Source: Paenibacillus rhizosphaerae (GTDB lineage Bacteria; Bacillota; Bacilli; Paenibacillales; Paenibacillaceae). Taken from it: DNA of 64,000 nucleotides. Positions 24,511 to 32,947 of this stretch are shown piece by piece. The position numbers and the translations under genes were made by a program. The notes under the pieces are model-generated. The model searched no databases. It saw only the letters and a program-made list of their open reading frames with translations, and was not told the DNA's origin. Location: assembly GCF_014192015.1 (NCBI RefSeq), contig NZ_JACHXJ010000004.1, positions 62,001 through 126,000 of the forward strand. The letters are read 5' to 3'. The number at the start of each line of letters is the position of its first letter. Position 1 is the stretch's first letter.

Positions 24511-24534
24511 CCGCTGGGTACAGCGGCTTTTTTT
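24509..24534 (+). terminator. rho-independent terminator of the ligase-peptidase-racemase operon
   Basis: AGCCGCTG / CAGCGGCT with loop GGTA, followed by seven T. It overlaps the racemase stop codon. Confidence 0.92.
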
Positions 24535-24564
24535 GCGCTTATGGCTATGGTTGGGGTTACCCCG

Positions 24565-24939
24565 TTACTTCGCTGTATTACGGCGCTTGAACTCTTTTAT
24601 GATGTAGTTTTTTACGGAGACGATCAGCGTTTCCGGGATGAGGACGAAACCCACAAATAGCAGCATAATGAACGGAAGAGAAGCTGTGAAAATAGCGAAG
24701 GTTTGTTCTTCCTTCGGCTCCATGATGACCAACCACAGGGGAATAGCAACAACCCAGGTTAATAGGTTGGAAATCAGCAGATAGGTCAGATTTTCCCACA
24801 GTAAGCTAAATAGAATCAAAACAGCAATAGGGATCGTCCACGAATCCAGCGGCTGATCCAGACTCAAAAAGCAGAAGAAGGCCATGGGATAGATCAGTGT
24901 AAGAACGATTTGGCTGGCTTTAGGTCGCCTTCGTTTCAT
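24565..24939 (-). CDS. hypothetical integral membrane protein
   Basis: ATG 24939 with GAAGGGAAG upstream is chosen from a longer frame; 124 residues. After a basic start (MKRRRPKAS) come about four hydrophobic segments: 10-28, 32-50, 52-76 and 88-112. The end is again basic (EFKRRNTAK). No family is recognised. It is monocistronic and converges on the racemase operon. Confidence 0.65.
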   Translation of the reverse strand: MKRRRPKASQIVLTLIYPMAFFCFLSLDQPLDSWTIPIAVLILFSLLWENLTYLLISNLLTWVVAIPLWLVIMEPKEEQTFAIFTASLPFIMLLFVGFVLIPETLIVSVKNYIIKEFKRRNTAK

Positions 24940-25096
24940 TGGGCTTCCCTTCCTTTCCTGTGTGATATATACAAAAAACCACCGCCTTGTGAACGAACCT
25001 CCAACGGTTAGCGGATGCCTAACAACGAGGGGACAGTTCAATGCAAGCGGTGGTTCTTTACTTGTGAGGCCGTTTTAAAGCGTTGTTGTACCCGGT

Positions 25097-25294
25097 CTAG
25101 GATTGCTGATCGTCCATCAGGCGAACCAGCAGGACGATGGCCTCGGCACGGGATGTCCGGGCTGCGGCCGCAAAAATCCGGCCGTTACGGCCCACGGTCA
25201 GGCTGCCCTCCTCTAGTGCGGCCGCTACGGGCTTCGCCCAAGCGGGGATCAGGGCGTCGTCGTTAAACGAGGTGCGCCCAGCGGACCATTCATT
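25097..25294 (-). pseudogene. 3' relic of a second SLH-domain protein gene
   Basis: On the minus strand the frame reads FNDDALIPAWAKPVAAALEE, then GSLTVGRNGRIFAAAARTSR and AEAIVLLVRLMDDQQS before a stop. This matches one full SLH module: FxD, IPxWAKPxVxAxxE, GxxxGxxG, TSRAEAxVLLxRL. An in-frame stop at 25295-25297 and the lack of a start codon show it is the last 65 codons of a lost gene. Like the relic at 4826-5005 it keeps exactly the final module and the stop. Confidence 0.75.
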
Positions 25295-25394
25295 TCAGAA
25301 CTCCATTGTATTCGCTGCTGATTCGTAAATCCCTCTTAATCGGCCCGGAATAAGCTATATTTTCATGCCTTGAAAAAAACACAGAAATTAACCG

Positions 25395-25423
25395 TTGACA
25401 GGGACCACCCCCGGTGATAACCT
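25395..25423 (+). promoter_or_regulatory. candidate promoter of the MATE gene
   Basis: Consensus TTGACA at 25395-25400 and TAACCT at 25418-25423 with a 17-base spacer. If used, the transcript has a leader of about 235 bases before the MATE start codon. Confidence 0.5.
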
Positions 25424-25429
25424 CAACCA

Positions 25430-25664
25430 GAGGAAAAAAGCCAACCTGCTATACGATATGTATGATTGATTCACACGGCAGACCTTTGAGGAGCTGTTTT
25501 TTCAAGATTACGTCGATAGACGTTTTGCATATGACGTTAGTCCTTTGTGGACCCATAGATCCGCATACCTGGCAAGCCGACTCTTCTATCCGAAGGGTTT
25601 TTTCATTTTATAAAAACGTGGGCATGCTGCCAGATGCCTAATCCGACAAAAAGAAAGTGATCCC
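25430..25664 (+). other. long leader before the MATE gene, unassigned
   Basis: The leader contains several short complementary pieces, for example GTCC / GGAC around 25540-25552 and CTTC / GAAG at 25586-25598 followed by GGTTTTTT, which looks like a weak terminator about 60 bases before the gene. I do not recognise a known riboswitch. It may be a metabolite- or drug-responsive attenuator, but that is inference from layout only. Confidence 0.35.
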
Positions 25665-27056
25665 TTGTATCAGCTAAAGTTTAAGGCGAACACCGAGCGC
25701 CTGCTAGACAAACATCTTACCGGTGAATCGATCGATTACCGGCAGATTATTTCCCTGTTCATTCCGATTCTGATCGACCAGGCGTTTATTATTTCGCTGA
25801 ACATGGTCAACGCCGCCATGATCAGTTCGGCCGGGGTCGCTGCCATCAGTGCCGTCAATATGGTCGACTCGCTCAATATTTTTCTGGTCAGCGTCTTTAT
25901 AGCCATGTCGACGGGCGGAACGGTCGTCGTCGCGCAGTATAAGGGCAGCGGCAACGACCTGATGGTTTCCAAAGCAGCGTCAAGCACCATCTCTGCCTGC
26001 GCGATCCTGGCGCTTGCCCTCAGCTTAATCCTGGTCTTGTTCCACCAACCACTGCTAAGCGTGCTATTTGGGGCGGCCTCGCCGGAAGTCATGGACAATG
26101 CCAAAGTATATCTGCTCGGAGGCGGCGTGTCTTTTGTAGGGATCGCCATTACTGAAGCGGTGTGCGGCGCGCTGCGGGGGATTGGCAAATCAAGGGCATC
26201 GCTCATGCTGTCCTTGTTCATGAACCTGACCTACGTCGTGCTGAATTTGGTATTTATCAACCTGCTGCACATGGGCGTGCTCGGCATGACGATCGCGATC
26301 AACATCGCCCGGTACCTGGCGGCCGCCTGCGCGCTGTACTTCCTGGTCAAAAGGGACACGGATCTGCATTTCCAGCTCCGGTCGATCATTCAGGTGAACC
26401 TGAAGATGCTCCGCAAAATCTTTTCCATCGGCATACCGTTTGCAGCGGAGCAGATGTTCTTTAACGGCGGTAAAATGCTGACCCAGATCTTCATCGTCGG
26501 TCTCGGCACCTATGCCATCGCTACCAATGCGATCAGCGGGTCGCTGGCAGGCGTCTCCCAAATTCCGGCGAACGCTCTCTCGCTCACGCTGGTGACAGTG
26601 GTAGGACAGTGTATTGGACGGCGAAATGTGGAGGACGCGCGCAAGTTCACCAAGACGTTCCTGTGGCTGGCGTCCTTCTCCTTCGTGCTGACGGGTGTGA
26701 TCATGATGGCGTTGTTCCATCCGCTGGTCAGCCTGTTCCATCCGCCGAAGGAGATCGTCGGGGACATCTTCACGGTCCTGCTCATCAACCTGATCGCGCA
26801 AGTGCCGCTGTGGGCCATCAGCTTCATTATGCCGTCGGCGCTGCGGGCTGCCGGGGACTCCAAGTTCACCTCGATGGTCTCCATGCTGTCGATGTGGCTG
26901 TTCCGGGTCATCCTGGGCTATGTGCTCGGCATTGTGCTGCATTGGGGAATCGTCGGCGTCTGGCTGGCGATGAACTGCGAGTGGGGCGTGCGCGGCACCG
27001 TCTTCCTGCTGCGTTTTCTGGGCAAGAAGTGGTATCAGCACCGCTTGATCGATTGA
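25665..27056 (+). CDS. MATE family efflux transporter
   Basis: Protein of 463 residues starting at TTG 25665 after AAAGAAAGTGA. Twelve predicted membrane helices are arranged as two similar halves. Typical features are the first-helix stretch ISLFIPILIDQAFIISLNMV and the later PANALSLTLVTVVGQCIGRR, matching the MATE pattern GxxQxxxP-A-VGQ-GA. These proteins expel cationic drugs or metabolites using Na+ or H+. The gene stands alone, with a long leader and a terminator shared with the opposite DeoR gene. Confidence 0.9.
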   Translation: MYQLKFKANTERLLDKHLTGESIDYRQIISLFIPILIDQAFIISLNMVNAAMISSAGVAAISAVNMVDSLNIFLVSVFIAMSTGGTVVVAQYKGSGNDLMVSKAASSTISACAILALALSLILVLFHQPLLSVLFGAASPEVMDNAKVYLLGGGVSFVGIAITEAVCGALRGIGKSRASLMLSLFMNLTYVVLNLVFINLLHMGVLGMTIAINIARYLAAACALYFLVKRDTDLHFQLRSIIQVNLKMLRKIFSIGIPFAAEQMFFNGGKMLTQIFIVGLGTYAIATNAISGSLAGVSQIPANALSLTLVTVVGQCIGRRNVEDARKFTKTFLWLASFSFVLTGVIMMALFHPLVSLFHPPKEIVGDIFTVLLINLIAQVPLWAISFIMPSALRAAGDSKFTSMVSMLSMWLFRVILGYVLGIVLHWGIVGVWLAMNCEWGVRGTVFLLRFLGKKWYQHRLID

Positions 27057-27060
27057 ATTT

Positions 27061-27112
27061 TAAAAAGGACTTTCCCCGGCTTGTCAGCCGATCAGGGAAA
27101 GTCCTTTTGCGT
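27061..27112. terminator. bidirectional terminator between MATE and deoR-type genes
   Basis: AAAAGGACTTTCCC and GGGAAAGTCCTTTT are perfect 14-base arms around an 18-base loop. A and T tracts on either side allow use by both converging genes. Confidence 0.85.
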
Positions 27113-27125
27113 TATCGTTGCTCCG

Positions 27126-27890
27126 CTATTCATCCGCAATAATAAGCTTCGTTTGCGTCTTTTTAAATTTGGCGGCATAGCTGCGGTCCACCAGGTTGTC
27201 TGTCACGATCGCATCGATTTTGTCCAGCGGCGCGATCGCAATGGTGACGTCCCGGCCGAATTTGCTGCTGTCGGCGGCGACGAACACTTCCCTGGACAGT
27301 TCGATCATTTTTTTGCGCGTGGTCGCTTCCTCCAGGTTATAATCGGAAATTCCTCGCTCGGTCGTAATGCCGCTGCAGCAAATAAACGCCTTCCGGACGT
27401 TCAGCTCATGAAAGTTGAAAATATACTCAAACGTCACGACCGACTGCTCATCCTTGCGGATTTTTCCCCCGATGATCATCAGCTCAATGTCGGTGTTCAT
27501 CAGCTCGGTAATGACCGGGATGGAGTTGGTAATCACCGTCAGCTTCTTCTTGTCCTTGATGTATTTGGCTATATGATACGTCGTCGAGCCGCTGTCGATA
27601 TAAACGCAGTCCCCGTCCTGTATGAATTCGCAGCATTTCCGGGCGATTCGCTCCTTCTCCTCCAGCCGGTCGATCATGCGCTCATCCATGGAAGGCTCAC
27701 CATACTTGGGTTCGGCCAGCTTGATCCCGCCATAGATTTTGACGATTTTCCCCTGATTGGTCAGCACATTGATATCCCTGCGAAGTGTGTCTATAGAGAT
27801 GCCCAGTTCTTCGGTCAACTCGTTGATTTTCAAAACCTTGCGGATTTTCAGAAGATCAATGATTTTCTTTTGTCGTTCTAATGGCAGCAT
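27126..27890 (-). CDS. DeoR/GlpR family transcriptional regulator
   Basis: ATG 27890 with AGGTGA upstream gives MLPLERQKKIIDLLKIRKVL, a usual DeoR start; 254 residues. The HTH (residues 20-45) reads KINELTEELGISIDTLRRDIN. The C-terminal sensor domain has IDSGSTTYHIAKYI, VITNSIPVITEL, IIGGKIRKDEQS and AADSSKFG, the sugar-phosphate-isomerase-like fold that binds phosphorylated metabolites. It is divergent from the aminoethylphosphonate operon about 300 bases away, so phosphonate intermediates or phosphate status may be its signal; this is inferred. Confidence 0.9.
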   Translation of the reverse strand: MLPLERQKKIIDLLKIRKVLKINELTEELGISIDTLRRDINVLTNQGKIVKIYGGIKLAEPKYGEPSMDERMIDRLEEKERIARKCCEFIQDGDCVYIDSGSTTYHIAKYIKDKKKLTVITNSIPVITELMNTDIELMIIGGKIRKDEQSVVTFEYIFNFHELNVRKAFICCSGITTERGISDYNLEEATTRKKMIELSREVFVAADSSKFGRDVTIAIAPLDKIDAIVTDNLVDRSYAAKFKKTQTKLIIADE

Positions 27891-28093
27891 ATTTTTCACC
27901 TGTAATCTATGACTTGAACAACTTGGGCTAATCGCTGAATGTACCTCAAGTGTACCGACAGACGCCTTGAACATCAATAGAAAAACTGCAGAGTAGAAGC
28001 CCCTGGTTCCAAACATGATGCACGACTGATTTATTACTTACGCATAAATTAGCACGCATTTTCCCTGTTGTTTCGATTAGAGTTAGTCAGAAT

Positions 28094-28108
28094 ATATGAA
28101 AAACATAT
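28094..28108. promoter_or_regulatory. inverted repeat, candidate DeoR operator
   Basis: ATATG / CATAT arms around AAAAA, with an overlapping CATATGCATAA. It lies in the divergent region between the DeoR gene and the phosphonate operon, about 80 bases before the ATPase gene. Short arms keep confidence low. Confidence 0.4.
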
Positions 28109-28187
28109 GCATAATTTACTTTTGTTTTACACAATGACCGATTTGGATTGACATTCGCTTCTTATACTTGGGTTGTGTTTATGGGAG

Positions 28188-28946
28188 GTGAGCCGTCTGC
28201 TCAAGCTGCAGCATATTCGTAAACAATTCGACGAAAAGATAGTTTTGGAAGACATCAGTCTCGAGATCGGAACGGGCGAAATCGTATCGCTCCTCGGTCC
28301 GAGCGGAAGCGGGAAGACGACCCTGCTCGGCATTATTCTCGGGTTAACCGGTATGGATCAAGGCAAGATCCTGTTTAACGGCACCGACATCAGCCGGGTG
28401 CCCATGAACAAGCGAGGTTTCAACATCGTGTTTCAGGATTATGCCCTGTTCCCGAATTTGAACGCTTACGACAATATCGTATACGGACTTCGCAACAAGA
28501 AGGGGATCAGCAAGGAGGAGGTTCAGGAGACCATTGATTTTCTGGAGCTCGGGCCCCATTTGAAAAAAAGAATCAGCGAGCTGTCCGGGGGGCAGAAGCA
28601 GCGGGTGGCCTTGGCCAGAACGCTGGTCACCAAGCCGAAAATCCTGCTGCTGGACGAGCCGCTCAGCGCCCTTGACGGGGTGATCAAGGAATCGATCAAG
28701 CAGCGGATTCAATCGATCGCGCGGGAGTTCAAGCTGACGACGATCATTGTGACCCACGATCCGGAAGAGGCGCTGACCCTATCGGACAAAATCCTGATCA
28801 TCAACCAGGGCAAAATCGCCCAATACGGCACGCCGCAGGACATCATCCAGCAGCCGGCGGATGCTTTCGTGGAACAATTTATTATCCGGCAGCTGAAGAT
28901 CAAACGGCAGAACATATACCAGCTTTTTGGTGCAGCTCATGCATAA
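28188..28946 (+). CDS. phnT: 2-aminoethylphosphonate ABC transporter ATP-binding protein
   Basis: The start is uncertain: GTG 28188 overlaps the GGGAGGTG site, while CTG 28197 would be well placed and gives MLKLQHIRKQF, the usual beginning of such proteins. About 250 residues. Walker A LGPSGSGKTT, Q-loop FQDYALFPNLNAYDN, signature LSGGQKQR, Walker B ILLLDEPLSALD and H-loop VTHDPEEAL are complete. The type is the iron/spermidine/phosphonate (PotA/PhnT) class but with a short C-terminal domain. Its stop overlaps the permease start, and PhnW and PhnX follow, which assigns the importer to 2-aminoethylphosphonate. Confidence 0.85.
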   Translation: MSRLLKLQHIRKQFDEKIVLEDISLEIGTGEIVSLLGPSGSGKTTLLGIILGLTGMDQGKILFNGTDISRVPMNKRGFNIVFQDYALFPNLNAYDNIVYGLRNKKGISKEEVQETIDFLELGPHLKKRISELSGGQKQRVALARTLVTKPKILLLDEPLSALDGVIKESIKQRIQSIAREFKLTTIIVTHDPEEALTLSDKILIINQGKIAQYGTPQDIIQQPADAFVEQFIIRQLKIKRQNIYQLFGAAHA

Positions 28947-30558
28947 AGTCAAGCTTGAAATGCGGGTGATTTTCATCCTGATCTTACTGCTGTTCGCCGT
29001 GTTTCTGTTCATCCCGCTGGTGGTGCTGCTGATTCGCTCTTTGGAAAACGACCAGGGCTTTACGCTCGCCAACTATACCGATGTGTGGAGCAACCGGGAC
29101 CTGACCCGCTCCATTCTGAACAGTGTTAAAGTATCGGCGCTGACCGCACTCATCACGACGGTGCTTGGCTTTATTCTCGCTTATTGTATTCATTGTACCA
29201 ACGTGTACCGGCCCATCAAGGGCGCAGTAAGAATTCTGGTCGCGCTCCCGATGCTCCTGCCCACGATTACCTACGGGTTCGCGATCATGTACTCCTTCGG
29301 CAACCAGGGGTTAATCACCCGGATCACGGGACGGAACTGGTTTGAAATTTACGGATTCAACGGATTGCTGCTCGGCTATGTCATTTACACCCTGCCGCCG
29401 GCCTTTCTGCTGATCCACAATGCGTTCCGCTATGTGGACCGGAAGTTCATCATCGTCTCCAGGCTGATGGGGGACGGCACGCTGCGCAGCTTCAAAAACA
29501 CGGTGCTGCGTCCGTTGGCGGGAGCGTTGGGCGGCGCGTTGATCCTGTCGTTTATTTTGAGCTTTACCGATTTCGGGATTCCGGCGTCGGTCGGCGGCAC
29601 CTACGAGGTCGTGGCAGGACAGCTGTACCAGGTGATGCTCGGCTCCATCCCGGATTTTAACCAGGGGGCGGTCGTTGCGATCGTCATGCTGATCCCGGCG
29701 GTGTTCGGCATCTGGCTGCTGCAGGCGCTGGAGAAGCTCAATTTCCACGTTGACAAAATGGCCGATACGCCGCTGCCCAAGCACCCCGTACGGGATACGG
29801 GCTTCGGGGTCCTCTCCCTGGTGGTCGTGCTTGGCATGCTCTCTATCTTTGCGGTCATGTTTATCGCACCGTGGATGAACGGATATCCGTACGATCTAAC
29901 GTTTACCTTCAAGCATGTGACGAGCGTGCTGGAATCCGGAGATCTCACAGGGGTGTACAAGCATTCGCTGTGGGTCGCGCTGCTGACATCCGTCTTTGGC
30001 ACCCTGGCTGCTTATTCGGCCGCGCTGCTCAATGTGCGCACGAACCTGCGATGGCGGGGAGTTACGGATACCATCTCGATGATCACCAACACGGTGCCGG
30101 GCATGGTGCTGGGAATTTCGTACCTGCTGTTTCTGAACGGGAGCAGTCTGAAGGGGACGTTTACGATTCTGGTGCTGTGCAACATTATTCATTTGTTTAC
30201 GACGCCATACCTGATGGCCAAAAACGCCCTTTCGCGGATGAACCCATCCTGGGAAACGACCGGGGAACTGCTCGGGGACAGCTGGCTGCGGACCGTCTGG
30301 CGGGTGGTGCTGCCGAATTCGGCCGCTACGGTGGTCGAGATGTTCGGATACTTCTTCGTCAACGCGATGGTGACGATCAGCGGCATCATCTTTCTGGTGT
30401 CGGCCCAGACGTCGGTGGTGGCGAGCAAAATCAAGGAACTGCAGCATTTTGCCAAGTTTAATGAGATTTTCGTGCTGTCCATGCTGATCTTCGCAACCAA
30501 CCTGATGATCAAGGTGCTGTGCGAAATATTGCAGAGAAGGAGGGCGGTGCAGCGGTGA
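28939..30558 (+). CDS. 2-aminoethylphosphonate ABC transporter permease, fused double domain
   Basis: ATG 28939 overlaps the ATPase stop by eight bases; TTG 28927 is also possible. 539 residues with about 12 membrane helices in two halves, each with a permease EAA-like loop: GDGTLRSFKNTVLRPLAGAL near residue 190 and LGDSWLRTVWRVVLPNSAAT near 465. Gram-negative systems have two separate permeases (PhnU and PhnV); here they are one chain, as in iron ABC permeases of the FbpB type. It forms the channel for the downstream binding protein and upstream ATPase. Confidence 0.88.
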   Translation: MHKVKLEMRVIFILILLLFAVFLFIPLVVLLIRSLENDQGFTLANYTDVWSNRDLTRSILNSVKVSALTALITTVLGFILAYCIHCTNVYRPIKGAVRILVALPMLLPTITYGFAIMYSFGNQGLITRITGRNWFEIYGFNGLLLGYVIYTLPPAFLLIHNAFRYVDRKFIIVSRLMGDGTLRSFKNTVLRPLAGALGGALILSFILSFTDFGIPASVGGTYEVVAGQLYQVMLGSIPDFNQGAVVAIVMLIPAVFGIWLLQALEKLNFHVDKMADTPLPKHPVRDTGFGVLSLVVVLGMLSIFAVMFIAPWMNGYPYDLTFTFKHVTSVLESGDLTGVYKHSLWVALLTSVFGTLAAYSAALLNVRTNLRWRGVTDTISMITNTVPGMVLGISYLLFLNGSSLKGTFTILVLCNIIHLFTTPYLMAKNALSRMNPSWETTGELLGDSWLRTVWRVVLPNSAATVVEMFGYFFVNAMVTISGIIFLVSAQTSVVASKIKELQHFAKFNEIFVLSMLIFATNLMIKVLCEILQRRRAVQR

Positions 30559-30800
30559 GCCCGGGATTAGCTCGCCACAAGGGAGACTGCGCCTTCGGGT
30601 AATGACACGATCTGAATTGGTTTTCATATCATTTTCTCATTCGCCAAGCTCAGCGGAGGGGACGAAATCGGTTTGGAGAAGCGCAGCGTTTGCCAATAGC
30701 GATCGGAAAATCGATATTGACCCGGAACGGCCTCGGAAAGCACGAAAGCAGACAGTAAGCCGGCATTACCATCATTTATCTGAAGTGAGGGAATTAACCC
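30559..30800. other. gap inside the phosphonate operon
   Basis: A 240-base stretch separates the permease gene from the binding-protein gene. No gene, strong hairpin with T tract or consensus promoter was found. AGTGAGGGAATT just before 30801 is the ribosome binding site of the next gene. Binding proteins are often made in excess, so an internal promoter or RNA processing site here is possible. Confidence 0.4.
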
Positions 30801-31799
30801 ATGTCCAAGTCCAAAACGTTCAAAGGCCTTCTGCTCACCCTGCTCGCCATCAGCCTCGTATTCGCCCTGGTCGGATGCAGCAGCAGTAAAGCGGAGGAAT
30901 CCAAGAAGGTCGTCATCTACACCAACGGCGATGAAGAAGCGGTGGCCGCCATGAAGACCGCGCTGAAAAATGCCGGCTACGACGGCAAATACGTGCTGCA
31001 GTCGCTCGGCACCTCCGAGCTCGGCGGGAAGCTGATGGCGGAGGGAAGCGATATCGAGGCTGATCTCATCACGATGAGCTCGTATTTTATCGACAGCTCG
31101 CAGAGCAAATACCACATGTACAAGGACCTGTCTTTTACCACTAACGTCATGGATTCCTATCCGTCCTACTATACGCCGATCCTGGCCAATACCGGATCGA
31201 TCTTCGTGAATACCGAGGTACTGAAGCAAAAAGGATTGGAGAAGCCGGTATCGATCAAGGACCTGACGAAGCCGGAATACAAGGGCCTGGTATCGATCCC
31301 GAATATTATGGACTCCTCCACCGGCTGGCTGCTCGTGCAGGCCGTCATCACGCAGTACGGAGAAGCGGAAGGCAAGCAGGTGCTGCACGATCTGATCGCA
31401 AACGTCGGCCCGCATCTGGAGAGCTCGGGCTCCGGCCCGATCAAGAAAGTCGAAGCCGGCGAGGTTGCCGCAGGCTTCGGACTGCGCCACCAGGCGGTCA
31501 AAGCCAAGGCCTCGGGAGTGCCGATCGACTATGTCGACCCGTCGGAAGGCAACTTCTCGCTGACCGAATCGATCGCGGTGGTCGATAAGAAGAACGCCAC
31601 GACCGATCTCGCCATGAAAATGGCGGAGACGATCATCAAGGATGCGCGCAAGGACCTGATCACGAACTATCCAGTCGCCCTCTACCAAGGCGAGACGGTG
31701 GAAGACGTCAACAAGCCAGCCCAATCGATGAAGTTCGCCAAGCCGCTGACGGTGGAGCTCCTCGAAGAGCACCAGAAGTTTTTTAACGATGCCAAATAA
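30801..31799 (+). CDS. phnS: 2-aminoethylphosphonate ABC transporter substrate-binding lipoprotein
   Basis: Protein of 332 residues with a lipoprotein signal: hydrophobic core LLLTLLAISLVFALVGC and lipidated Cys near residue 25. The mature part is a type-2 binding fold of the iron/phosphonate class: VVIYTNGDEEAVAAM, SSTGWLLVQAVITQYGE and AAGFGLRHQAVKAK, the last typical of PhnS-like proteins. It captures the phosphonate outside the cell and delivers it to the fused permease. It is followed by phnW after 53 bases. Confidence 0.9.
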   Translation: MSKSKTFKGLLLTLLAISLVFALVGCSSSKAEESKKVVIYTNGDEEAVAAMKTALKNAGYDGKYVLQSLGTSELGGKLMAEGSDIEADLITMSSYFIDSSQSKYHMYKDLSFTTNVMDSYPSYYTPILANTGSIFVNTEVLKQKGLEKPVSIKDLTKPEYKGLVSIPNIMDSSTGWLLVQAVITQYGEAEGKQVLHDLIANVGPHLESSGSGPIKKVEAGEVAAGFGLRHQAVKAKASGVPIDYVDPSEGNFSLTESIAVVDKKNATTDLAMKMAETIIKDARKDLITNYPVALYQGETVEDVNKPAQSMKFAKPLTVELLEEHQKFFNDAK

Positions 31800-31852
31800 C
31801 AGATGACGACGTCCAAGAATGAACCCAATACACGGCAGGGAGTGACTTACCC

Positions 31853-32947
31853 ATGAACCAATACAAGCTGTTAACCCCGGGACCGCTGACCACGACCCGT
31901 ACGGTGAAGGAGGAAATGTTTCTGGACCGCTGCACCTGGGACGATGACTATAAATCGATTACGCAGCGGATCCGATCCCAGCTGCTCGGCATTGCCGGCG
32001 CTGATCCCGCAGAATACACCGCCGTGCTGATGCAGGGCAGCGGCACGTTTGCGGTCGAATCGGTCATGACCACGGCCATTTCCGATCAGGACAAGGTGCT
32101 GATCATCACGAACGGCGCCTACGGTGAGCGGATCGTCCAGATGGCGCGGTATATCGGCTTGAACTATGCGGAATATCGGATCGACTATAACGAGCATCCC
32201 GACGAAACGGAGCTTCGCGGCTTGCTTGAAGCCGATCCTTCCATTACCCATATCGCGATGGTTCACTGCGAAACGACGACGGGCATATTGAATCCGCTCG
32301 AAACCGTAGCTGCGCTGTCCCAAGCGTATGGCAAAACGCTCATCATTGACGCCATGAGCAGTTTCGGCGGCATCGCGATCGATGTCCCGGGCTTCGGAAT
32401 CGACTATTTGATCAGCAGCGCCAATAAATGCATTCAAGGCGTACCCGGTTTCGGATTTGTCATTGCCAGACTGGAGAAGCTGAAGGAGCTTCAAGGCACG
32501 GCGCGCAGCCTGTCTTTGGATCTCTACGACCAATGGAAGGGCATGGACAAGGACGGCAAATGGCGGTTTACCTCGCCCACCCATGTCGTGGCGGCCTTTG
32601 CCAAGGCGCTTGCCGAGCTGGCGGATGAGGGCGGCGTCCCGGCCCGGTTCGAACGCTACCGCCGGAATAACCGTCTGCTCCGCGACCGGCTGGCTGGCAT
32701 CGGGCTGCACGCCTATATCGATGAGGCGAAGCAGTCGCCGATCATTACGACGTTTTTGTTCCCTGACGGGCATTTCAGCTTTGCCGACTTTTACGCCTAC
32801 GTGAAGGAAAGGGGCTTTGTGATCTACCCCGGCAAGCTGACGAACTTCGATACGTTCCGCATCGGCAACATCGGGGAGATTTATGAGGAGGACATCAAGC
32901 AGTTGTGCAGTATAATCGAGGAATATATGGGAGGGATGAAGCGATGA
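31853..32947 (+). CDS. phnW: 2-aminoethylphosphonate--pyruvate transaminase
   Basis: Protein of 364 residues, the usual length. LLTPGPLTTT (6-15) opens the protein, QGSGTFAVES (61-70) binds PLP phosphate, IIDAMSSFGG has the PLP-N1 Asp166, and the Schiff-base Lys is Lys192 in ISSANKCIQGVPG. It transfers the amino group of 2-aminoethylphosphonate to pyruvate, giving phosphonoacetaldehyde and alanine. Its stop TGA overlaps the ATG of phnX, so the next pathway enzyme is made in coupling. Confidence 0.95.
   Translation: MNQYKLLTPGPLTTTRTVKEEMFLDRCTWDDDYKSITQRIRSQLLGIAGADPAEYTAVLMQGSGTFAVESVMTTAISDQDKVLIITNGAYGERIVQMARYIGLNYAEYRIDYNEHPDETELRGLLEADPSITHIAMVHCETTTGILNPLETVAALSQAYGKTLIIDAMSSFGGIAIDVPGFGIDYLISSANKCIQGVPGFGFVIARLEKLKELQGTARSLSLDLYDQWKGMDKDGKWRFTSPTHVVAAFAKALAELADEGGVPARFERYRRNNRLLRDRLAGIGLHAYIDEAKQSPIITTFLFPDGHFSFADFYAYVKERGFVIYPGKLTNFDTFRIGNIGEIYEEDIKQLCSIIEEYMGGMKR

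Noticed and set aside
25395..25425. Possible T-box element around GGACCACCC / GGGTGGTCC
   Set aside because: The match is on the minus strand, where no aminoacyl or amino-acid gene follows, and the other T-box parts are absent.
25437..25500. Possible guanidine (ykkC) riboswitch because of ACACGGCAGACC before a MATE gene
   Set aside because: Only a few bases of the consensus fit; the other conserved helices were not found.
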